Source: Butyricicoccus pullicaecorum (GTDB lineage Bacteria; Bacillota; Clostridia; Oscillospirales; Butyricicoccaceae). Taken from it: a DNA stretch of 64,000 nt. Position numbers and translations under genes: made by a program. Under the pieces are notes generated by a model. It was not told the DNA's origin and ran no database searches. It saw only the letters and a program-made list of their open reading frames with translations. Location of the stretch: NCBI GenBank assembly GCA_018365995.1, contig JAGZIY010000017.1, positions 1 through 64,000 on the forward strand, written 5' to 3'. This document shows, one piece after another, positions 33,831 to 40,938 of this stretch; the first letter of the stretch is position 1; each line of letters begins with the position of its first letter.

Positions 33831-33871
33831 CAGGATTCTTTCTTGTATTTTTCCAAAAAATCCTGTATGAT
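33831..33871 (+). promoter_or_regulatory. Promoter of the AGCS symporter with flanking inverted repeat
   Basis: TTGTAT (33843-33848), a 17-bp spacer and TATGAT (33866-33871). CAGGATT (33831-33837) and AATCCTG (33859-33865) bracket the -35, a possible operator. Confidence 0.6.
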
Positions 33872-33910
33872 AATGATATTATTCTTGGAAAAAAAGATAG
33901 GAGGAACTGA

Positions 33911-35335
33911 ATGCTAAACGAGTATTTGGGACAACTGAACGATTTTATGTACACCTATATCCTAATCTTTTTATTGATTGGTTCTGGTGTATACTTCACA
34001 ATTCGCACTCGTTTTGTCCAAGTGCGCCGAATCGGAGATGTGCTCCGTATTCTGAAGGAGAAATCCGATAACAGTGAGGGGGGTAAGTCGGTTTCGTCTT
34101 TTCAGGCTCTCATGATTTCTACTGCATCACGTGTTGGTACGGGTAATATTGCAGGTATTGCGGCGGCAATTGCAACAGGTGGTCCGGGCGCTGTGTTCTG
34201 GATGTGGCTTATGGCTGTAATTGGTGGCGCGTCTGCGTTTATTGAGTCCACGCTCGCGCAGATTTACAAGATAAAGGATGGCGATTCCTTCCGTGGAGGA
34301 CCAGCATACTATATTCAGCGTGGTCTGGGAAAACGCTGGCTCGGCTGTGTTTTTTCTGTTCTGCTGATTGCCTGCTTTGCCTATGGCTTCAACAGCTTAC
34401 AGACCTATAATATCTCCACTGCAATTGCATACTATATCCCTAATTATAGTGAGAGTATGTGGCCTATGCTGATTGGTATTGTTATGGCTGCTTTGACTGC
34501 TGCGGTCATCTTTGGCGGTGTGCATCGTATTGGATTTATCAGTTCTGTAATTGTTCCGATTATGGCGGGCGGTTATATTTTGATTGGTCTCATTATGTTC
34601 TTTACACATCTAGATGCTGTCCCGGGTGTATTCTACCAGATTTTCAAACAGGCATTTGATGTACAGGCAATTATGGGTGGACTTGCAGGCAGTGCAATTG
34701 TTATTGGTATCAAGAGAGGTCTGTTCTCTAATGAGGCTGGTATGGGTTCGGCACCAAATGCGGCTGCGTCCGCTGAGGTATCCCATCCGGCTAAACAGGG
34801 ACTCATTCAGACACTGTCTGTATTCCTCGATACCCTTGTGATTTGTTCTACGACCGCAATGATTCTGTTGGTTTCTGGCGTGGAGGTTTCAAAGGATATC
34901 ACCTATGTACAGAATGCTGTGACAGGTACTTTTGGTGCAGCAGGCAATATGTTTATCACCATTGCAATCTTTTTCTTTGCATTCTCGAGTTTGATTGGCA
35001 ACTACTATTACACGGAATCCAATCTGCGTTTCATCAAGGACGATAAGCGTCTTTTGTTCGTGTTCCGTCTGACCTGCTTGGTTGCGATTTTCCTTGGTGC
35101 ACAGGCAAGCTTTGACACAGTATGGAATCTTGCAGATATCCTGATGGGCTTTATGGCGATAGTGAATATCTTTGCAATCCTGTTGCTTGGAAACATCGCA
35201 ATCAAGGCATTGCGGGATTATGATGAACAGAGCAAGAAGGGAAAAGATCCTGTATTTTATGCAAGCCACATTGGTATGAAGCCGCAAGAACTGGATTATT
35301 GGCACGACGATGACCATATTCCGGGCGGTCAGTAA
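33911..35335 (+). CDS. Alanine/amino acid:cation symporter, AGCS family
   Basis: This 474-residue membrane carrier moves alanine or glycine with Na+ or H+. It has the AGCS signature regions: FTIRTRFVQVRRIGD, STASRVGTGNIAGIAAAIATGGPGA, FRGGPAYYIQRG and RGLFSNEAGMGSAPNAAA. About 10-11 helices are visible. AGGAGG precedes the ATG. A second AGCS gene of different sequence lies at the right edge of the window, so the organism has at least two. Confidence 0.94.
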   Translation: MLNEYLGQLNDFMYTYILIFLLIGSGVYFTIRTRFVQVRRIGDVLRILKEKSDNSEGGKSVSSFQALMISTASRVGTGNIAGIAAAIATGGPGAVFWMWLMAVIGGASAFIESTLAQIYKIKDGDSFRGGPAYYIQRGLGKRWLGCVFSVLLIACFAYGFNSLQTYNISTAIAYYIPNYSESMWPMLIGIVMAALTAAVIFGGVHRIGFISSVIVPIMAGGYILIGLIMFFTHLDAVPGVFYQIFKQAFDVQAIMGGLAGSAIVIGIKRGLFSNEAGMGSAPNAAASAEVSHPAKQGLIQTLSVFLDTLVICSTTAMILLVSGVEVSKDITYVQNAVTGTFGAAGNMFITIAIFFFAFSSLIGNYYYTESNLRFIKDDKRLLFVFRLTCLVAIFLGAQASFDTVWNLADILMGFMAIVNIFAILLLGNIAIKALRDYDEQSKKGKDPVFYASHIGMKPQELDYWHDDDHIPGGQ

Positions 35336-35344
35336 ATGAAATAC

Positions 35345-35380
35345 AAAAGCTACTATCTGATAAGATAGTAGCTTTTTTGT
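35345..35380 (+). terminator. Terminator after the AGCS symporter
   Basis: A long stem (CTACTATCT with AGATAGTAG plus flanking A/T pairs, 35345-35378) with loop GATA and a T run. Confidence 0.88.
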
Positions 35381-35387
35381 ATAGAAT

Positions 35388-35435
35388 AAATTCCAGCAGA
35401 ACATGGAAGGAATCCATGATTTTGCTGGAATTTTT
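35388..35435 (-). terminator. Second hairpin, likely terminator of the convergent YwaF-like gene
   Basis: An 11-bp stem (35388-35398 with 35423-35433) has an inner ATGGA/TCCAT pair and T runs on both strands. Confidence 0.6.
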
Positions 35436-35485
35436 GTGTTATTAAACTGGAGAGGAAATGCTTTTGATAACAGCTGTTTTGTGAT

Positions 35486-36244
35486 TCAAATATGATGATG
35501 CGCTTTGAGAGAAGCGGTTCGATGTGTATGTGCAAAGGGAAGATGAATACAAAAGCTGATACCTGCAAGCAGAAGGAAAGATACCAAAAGATATGTCTGT
35601 CGTCCAAAGGTGTCAAAGATCCAGACCAGTGGTGTACCAGAGGGCGCTTCGTAGAGAAACATATAGTTTTCTCCAAATTGGAAATCAATATATCCTACAA
35701 TAAAGACAACAAATAGGAAGATACAGAGGACACGTGGGAAATGGTGCAGGCTTGGACGATGTGCGCCGGATACAATAAGTGCTAGTGGCACATAAATCAG
35801 TAAGCCGTGCAGAACAAAGGTCTGTATGGTTTGGAAAGAAAACATGGGATAATAGTCAGCAATGCCGGCGGGAAAGACTGTGCCGAAGATACCACCTAAA
35901 AGTGAGGTTGCATATACGAAATCTTTAAAGCAGGTAAATGGTGTGAAGATGGATAGTGGGATAAACAGACTTTGCAGCCCGCATAAATGCAGAGGAAGCA
36001 GCTTGATAAGGCTTGTCGTGCCTGTGAAGTACATCCAAACTGAGTGGGATAACTCAAGTGCTGGAACGAGTATGCCAGCAGTAAATAACAGTTTCCGGCG
36101 TGTTTTTTCTGAGGCGTGCTTTGTCCAGCGCAGAAGAAAAAAAAGGGCAAGCGCAAGAAGCAAAAGCAGGAAAATATGCTGGATGCCAAAAAGGGAAAAG
36201 GTATGTGAGTGCGGCTGGTTGCAGCGTACAAAAAAATCGGTCAT
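35486..36244 (-). CDS. TIGR02206/YwaF-type integral membrane protein
   Basis: This 252-residue protein has about seven membrane helices and fits the TIGR02206 (YwaF) family. Typical features are the N-terminal FSLFGIQHIFLLLLLALALF, a central LLPLHLCGLQSLFIPLSIF and TFVLHGLLIYVPL with membrane-embedded His. No biochemical role is established. The binding site is weak (GGGGGC). A possible extended -10 (TGCTATATT, minus, 36285-36293) lies upstream. Confidence 0.82.
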   Translation of the reverse strand: MTDFFVRCNQPHSHTFSLFGIQHIFLLLLLALALFFLLRWTKHASEKTRRKLLFTAGILVPALELSHSVWMYFTGTTSLIKLLPLHLCGLQSLFIPLSIFTPFTCFKDFVYATSLLGGIFGTVFPAGIADYYPMFSFQTIQTFVLHGLLIYVPLALIVSGAHRPSLHHFPRVLCIFLFVVFIVGYIDFQFGENYMFLYEAPSGTPLVWIFDTFGRQTYLLVSFLLLAGISFCIHLPFAHTHRTASLKAHHHI

Positions 36245-36365
36245 ATATCAAAGCCCCCAAAATGAAAATATAAAAATCAGTTAAAATATAGCATAACACA
36301 GAAATATGATAAATGTGTGTAATTTTGATGAACATAGGTGGAAAGAGCACGTACAAAACAAGGTA

Positions 36366-36396
36366 TAAAAAAGCAGACTTCATTATGAAGTCTGCT
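36366..36396 (-). terminator. Terminator of the Hsp90-like operon, overlapping the last stop codon
   Basis: On the minus strand a perfect 11-bp stem (36386-36396 with 36372-36382) has loop TAA and is followed by TTTTT. The loop is the stop codon of the last paralog, so the terminator is partly coding. Confidence 0.85.
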
Positions 36397-37510
36397 CTAC
36401 GGTGTTGATTTGTGAAGCAGGACACACCTGTGTCAAATCATGCTGAAAGTAGTCAGTTCCATTGCGCGCATCGAAACGCGCTGCGATTTTTTCAGCTTCG
36501 GCATAAAACCAATGTGCAAGTGCATCTGTATGATACATGTTATCTTCTTGATAAAGTGGAAATGCGGCGGAAAGTGGTAAAGAAATACAGTCCTGTTTTT
36601 TGGAAAGCTCATGGAAGCACACCCAAGAGGCTTTGCAGAAGTCATATTTTATCTTTTGATTCCACATGGAAAGTGCCCAATCGACATAGAGCGGGAGCTG
36701 TTCCAGTGCTTTGTCGAGATTCGTATATGCCCAGCAGTGCAGAACAGCTGCCAGATAATTCAGTTCACTTTTGTCTGCATGGATTCGATCAAAGAGCTTG
36801 TCTGCGAGTGGCTTCGCTTCGGTCAGATCGCCGCGGCGCAGGGCATCCTCCAGATAGGCAAGCCACATAAGCTTGGGCGTATCTTTACAGTATTCTACGG
36901 TATGCTCCTTGATCGGCTTTGCATACATGTCAGCAGCATCTCGGTCTCCGAAGAGCAGGGACAGATAAATGGCATAGCTGTATTCACATGCCTCGCAATC
37001 AGACATATCATCGCGCGGTGTGTTCCATGATTTTTTTAGGTAGGCAAAGGCTTTTTCCTTGTCAATATATTGCCAGAATCTTGCCATCTGTGCCCAGTAG
37101 GTGCGCTCTCCAAGCTGATAGCGTTCAGTCAGTATTTGGAATTCGTCAAGCAGCTGTTCCCATTCGGAAAGCGGGATTTGTGGAAGATCATTGATTGGTT
37201 CGATCGCTGTTTGCATAATGAGCAGATGAGAAAATGTCAAAAGTTCCTCCGGCAGCGCTTCTGGATATTGCTTTAGGATGGCATTGAATTCGGCGGCTGC
37301 CGGAATTGCCTTGGGTGCATCATCATGGAATATGGCTTGACAGGCATAATCTGTGCGAAAGAGCAGCCTCCAATAGGGATCATTTGCCGAATCAGCCTGC
37401 TGGATTGCATCGGATAATGCGGATAATTTTTGCGCGCCATCGGGAAGTGTTTCCAAAAAGCTGTAAATAGCTGTACCGTTGAATTCATTGAGTTTGGTAT
37501 TGTTCTGCAT
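36383..37510 (-). CDS. CxxC helical-repeat protein, paralog A (operon gene 5)
   Basis: This 375-residue cytosolic protein has no recognised family. It is largely helical with TPR-like spacing, without signal or membrane segment. It shares with the next three proteins a conserved Ser-Asp/Ser-Cys-x-Ala-Cys motif (here SDCEAC, Cys172 and Cys175), an IP...FNAIL / LPQIPLSEW region and a C-terminal block (TDALAHWFYAEAEKIAARF followed by DARN). It is closest to paralog B, with nearly identical DNA over about 190 bp (36480-36670 against 37618-37808). AAAGGA precedes the ATG. It is the last gene of an Hsp90-like operon; a client or co-factor role is inference. Confidence 0.85.
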   Translation of the reverse strand: MQNNTKLNEFNGTAIYSFLETLPDGAQKLSALSDAIQQADSANDPYWRLLFRTDYACQAIFHDDAPKAIPAAAEFNAILKQYPEALPEELLTFSHLLIMQTAIEPINDLPQIPLSEWEQLLDEFQILTERYQLGERTYWAQMARFWQYIDKEKAFAYLKKSWNTPRDDMSDCEACEYSYAIYLSLLFGDRDAADMYAKPIKEHTVEYCKDTPKLMWLAYLEDALRRGDLTEAKPLADKLFDRIHADKSELNYLAAVLHCWAYTNLDKALEQLPLYVDWALSMWNQKIKYDFCKASWVCFHELSKKQDCISLPLSAAFPLYQEDNMYHTDALAHWFYAEAEKIAARFDARNGTDYFQHDLTQVCPASQINTVEQTS

Positions 37511-37547
37511 AGGTTATCCTTTCTCTACAATGTATGGGTAACTTTCA

Positions 37548-38645
37548 TCATTCTGCAATGCGTGCCTGTGCAAGGTTTTGTTTGAAATAGCTGCTGCCAT
37601 TGCGCGCATCGAAATGTGCTGCGATTTTTTCAGCTTCAGCATAGAACCAATGTGCAAGTGTATCTGTATGATACATGTTATCTTCTTGATAAAGTGGAAA
37701 TGCGGCGGAAAATGGTAAAGAAATACAGTCCTGTTTTTTGGAAAGCTCATGGAAGCACACCCAAGAAGCCTTGTAGAAGTCATACTTTTTCTTTTGATCC
37801 CACATGGATAGTGCCCAATCCAGACGCAGCCCGATTTGATGGATTGCGAGATCAAGATCGACGTACGCCCAACAGTGGAGGATTGCTGCGAGATATCCAA
37901 GATCACTTTTATCTCGAATGCCTTCGCGGTAAAGCTTATTTGCAAGGCTGTGGGCTTCTTCAAGATCACCGCGACGCAGAGCATCCTCTAAATAGGCAAG
38001 CCACATTAGCTGGGGTGTGTCGCTGCAAAAAATCATTCTGCCGTTTTTCAGCGGTTCTGCATAACGATCCGCCGCTTGGCGGTCGCCTGTTAAAAGACTC
38101 ATGTGAATTGCATGGCTCACATCACATGCCTTGCAGTCGGACACCTTGTCGCGCTTACTGTTCCAAAAATTATTAAAGTATTCAAATGCCTGTTTGCTGT
38201 CAATATATTGCCAGAAGTCTGCCATACGCCACCAGTAAAGACGTTCTCCGATTCGATAATGCTTTGTCAGGGCATAAAATTTATCCATAAGCTGTTTCCA
38301 TTCAGAAATGGGGATCTGGGGCAATGCGGCAATGGGATCAACTGTGAACTGCATCATGACAAGATGCATGCGGTCTTTTTGCTCAGGTGGAAGTGCATCG
38401 GGATGTTGTTCAAGAATTGCATTAAATTCAGCGCCAATGGGAATGGCCTTGGGGGGATCATCGTGAAATGCCATGTGCCAAGCATATTCAAAACGAAACA
38501 CCAAACGCCAATAGGTATCATTGGCAGCATCTGCTTGCCGAATCGCGTCAGAGAGTGCATTTGTTTTTGTACTATCGTCAGCGAGGTTGTCGATCAGGCT
38601 CATAAGACCGGTGCCGTTAAAATCGCTCATCGTAGTATCTTTCAT
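37548..38645 (-). CDS. CxxC helical-repeat protein, paralog B (operon gene 4)
   Basis: A 365-residue relative of paralog A (MSDFNGTGLMSLIDNL, SDCKACD at Cys171/174, C-terminal TDTLAHWFYAEAEKIAAHF). It is predicted helical, acidic and soluble. The start ATG overlaps the TGA of paralog C (ATGA, 38642-38645), so the two are translationally coupled. AAAGGAA lies 8 nt upstream. The N-terminal half differs clearly from A while the C-terminal third is almost identical, which points to gene conversion. Confidence 0.85.
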   Translation of the reverse strand: MKDTTMSDFNGTGLMSLIDNLADDSTKTNALSDAIRQADAANDTYWRLVFRFEYAWHMAFHDDPPKAIPIGAEFNAILEQHPDALPPEQKDRMHLVMMQFTVDPIAALPQIPISEWKQLMDKFYALTKHYRIGERLYWWRMADFWQYIDSKQAFEYFNNFWNSKRDKVSDCKACDVSHAIHMSLLTGDRQAADRYAEPLKNGRMIFCSDTPQLMWLAYLEDALRRGDLEEAHSLANKLYREGIRDKSDLGYLAAILHCWAYVDLDLAIHQIGLRLDWALSMWDQKKKYDFYKASWVCFHELSKKQDCISLPFSAAFPLYQEDNMYHTDTLAHWFYAEAEKIAAHFDARNGSSYFKQNLAQARIAE

Positions 38646-39721
38646 AGTATATTCCTTTCAATTGCTAGGTGATTGGCATTATCAAGCTTGGTTTGGTAAT
38701 AATGTGAGTTATTTCGGGTATCGAATGCCTGTGCAATTTTTTGCGCATGTTCGTAAAAGAATATGCCAAGTGTATCCATAGTGTAAAGGTTGTTTTCCTG
38801 CCATAGAGGAAAGTTTTGCGGCAATGTCAGTGCTGCGCGATCGGTGCACTGTTTGTTGTATTGCAGGCATACGACCCATGCAGCAGTACACAGTTCGAAC
38901 ACTTCATCTTGATCCCATTCTCCCCAGACTTCGTCAATGCCGGACTCTAACATACGCAGTGCCTTGTCAGTATCGTGATAGGCCAGCCAGCGCAGCATGG
39001 CAGAATTATATTCATTTTTGGCAAGCTGTGGGCGCAGTAGTTTTGCCCAGTAGGTTGCCTGCTCGTGGGTTTCATAATCCAGAGCAAATTGCAGAAGCTT
39101 GGAAAGCGTGCGCTCGGGCTCCGATTGACAAGTGGCAGTTCCATCCAGTATCGGCTGGGCGGATTGGAGTGCTTTTGCCTTTTGTCCGGTTTTTAAAAAA
39201 TAATCTGCTTGGAAGTGGCACTTACATGCCACGCAGCTGGATACATCACGGAATTTGGGATGCAGCATTTTTTGATAATATTGTTGTGCACGCTCCCATT
39301 TCTCCTGCCGAATGGCAATTTGCCAGTTACGCTGATAGTAGCTTTTATCACCTAAACGGCACTGCTCAACTGCTTTTTTGAAATGTTCCATCATGGTATC
39401 CAGCTGGCAAAGTGGGAGTTGAGGCAGACAGTCCCATTGTTCGGTACAAATATAAAGGGCGTACACATAATCCAGTGAAGAATCCTTGATTGGGTAATTT
39501 TCGTAAATTGCAATCATTTCAGTAATGATGGGAAGAATGGTGCCGGAATCGCCGTGAAATGCAAGCTCCATCATGAGGTCATCTCGCATATGAAACCGCC
39601 AATAGTGGTCTTGCTGTAAATCGGCTTGGATGATTGCACTGCGTATGACCTCTGCGCGTTCGGTGCCGTGCGGGAGTTTGCGATAGCTTTGAGAGAGCGC
39701 TTTTAAGGATTGCGTGTCCAT
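38642..39721 (-). CDS. CxxC helical-repeat protein, paralog C (operon gene 3)
   Basis: A 359-residue protein of the second subfamily (SLKALSQSYRKLPHGTERAE, SSCVACK at Cys163/166, C-terminal MDTLGIFFYEHAQKIAQAF). It is helical and soluble, and most like paralog D in both protein and DNA. The ATG at 39719-39721 follows AGAGGTG; an upstream ATG six codons earlier is less well placed. A 149-bp gap separates it from D, the largest gap in the operon; it holds a small inverted repeat (39842-39848 with 39856-39862) but no clear promoter. Confidence 0.84.
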   Translation of the reverse strand: MDTQSLKALSQSYRKLPHGTERAEVIRSAIIQADLQQDHYWRFHMRDDLMMELAFHGDSGTILPIITEMIAIYENYPIKDSSLDYVYALYICTEQWDCLPQLPLCQLDTMMEHFKKAVEQCRLGDKSYYQRNWQIAIRQEKWERAQQYYQKMLHPKFRDVSSCVACKCHFQADYFLKTGQKAKALQSAQPILDGTATCQSEPERTLSKLLQFALDYETHEQATYWAKLLRPQLAKNEYNSAMLRWLAYHDTDKALRMLESGIDEVWGEWDQDEVFELCTAAWVVCLQYNKQCTDRAALTLPQNFPLWQENNLYTMDTLGIFFYEHAQKIAQAFDTRNNSHYYQTKLDNANHLAIERNIL

Positions 39722-39870
39722 AATACACCTCTTTGTCATCTGATTTTGGGGATTATATGGGAAGATATGTATTGCTTTCTGTTATTAAGAGAAACCAGAG
39801 GAAAATGCGTGGGCAAAGGTTTGGTATGTTTTTTCAGAACAGCTTACAGAGTTTTTGTAAGCGATTCCTT

Positions 39871-40938
39871 TTAGCTGCTTCCGAGATGATTGGCGTTGTC
39901 AAGTTTGGTTTGGTAGTAATGCGAGATATTGCGAGTATCGAATGCCTGCGCAATTTTTTGCGCATGTTCGTAAAAAAATGTGCCCAATGTATCCATGGCA
40001 TAAAGGTTGTTTTCCTGCCAAAGCGGAAAGCTTTTCGGCAATACGAGTGCCACGCGATCGGTGCATTGTTTGCCATATTGCAGGCATACGACCCATGCAG
40101 CGGTACAAAACTCAAACACTTTATTTTGATCCCATTCTCCCCAGACTTCAGCAATACCGGATTCTAACATGCGCAGTGCCTTGTCGGTATCATGATACGC
40201 CAGCCAGCGCAGCATGTCAGAATTATATTCATTTTTCGCAAGTTGTGGACGCAGCAGATTTGCCCAGTAGGTCGCCTGCTCGTGGGTTTCATAATCCAGA
40301 GCAAATTGCAGGAAGCTGGAAAGTATGCGATCAGGCTCCTGCTCACAGGTGACCATGCCGTCCAGTACAGGCTGTGCGATTTGCTGTGCCTTTTCCTTTT
40401 GTTGGGTTTTCAGAAAGTAATCGACCTTGGAGTAACAGGTACATGCAGCGCAGTCTGATGTATCTGGGAATTTTGGGTGCAGCATCTTTTGATAAGCCTG
40501 TTCTGCCAGATCCCATTTTTCCTGTCGAATGGCAATCTCGCAGCAGCGTTCATAATAACTTTTATCGCCTAGGTGATATTGATAAACTGCTTTTTTATAA
40601 CGCTCCATCATGTCATTCAGTTGACTGAGTGAAAGCTGAGGCAGACAGTCCCATTGATTGATACACAGATAGATGGCATACACATAATCGGATTCTGCAT
40701 CTGCAATGGGATGCTCCTCGTAAATTGCGGTCAGTTCGGTGATGATGGGAAGGATTTTGCCCTCATCGCCGTGGAAAGCCAGTTCAAGCATCAGGTCATA
40801 ACGCAAATGGAAGCGCCAAAAGTGGTTTTGCTGGAAATCGGCTTGGGCGATTGCATCATGTATGCTCTCTGCACGTTCGCTGCCGTGTGGGAGTTTGCGA
40901 TAGTTTTGGTAAAGCTCGTATAACGATTGAAAATCCAT
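39871..40938 (-). CDS. CxxC helical-repeat protein, paralog D (operon gene 2)
   Basis: A 355-residue paralog next to the Hsp90-like gene (SLYELYQNYRKLPHGSERAES, SDCAAC at Cys163/166, MDTLGTFFYEHAQKIAQAF). The ATG overlaps the Hsp90 stop by one base (TAATG, 40936-40940), indicating coupled translation and a functional link. It shares long near-identical blocks with C (offset about 1217 bp). The Cys-rich CAACTC stretch could bind a metal or form disulfides; that is inference. Confidence 0.85.
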   Translation of the reverse strand: MDFQSLYELYQNYRKLPHGSERAESIHDAIAQADFQQNHFWRFHLRYDLMLELAFHGDEGKILPIITELTAIYEEHPIADAESDYVYAIYLCINQWDCLPQLSLSQLNDMMERYKKAVYQYHLGDKSYYERCCEIAIRQEKWDLAEQAYQKMLHPKFPDTSDCAACTCYSKVDYFLKTQQKEKAQQIAQPVLDGMVTCEQEPDRILSSFLQFALDYETHEQATYWANLLRPQLAKNEYNSDMLRWLAYHDTDKALRMLESGIAEVWGEWDQNKVFEFCTAAWVVCLQYGKQCTDRVALVLPKSFPLWQENNLYAMDTLGTFFYEHAQKIAQAFDTRNISHYYQTKLDNANHLGSS

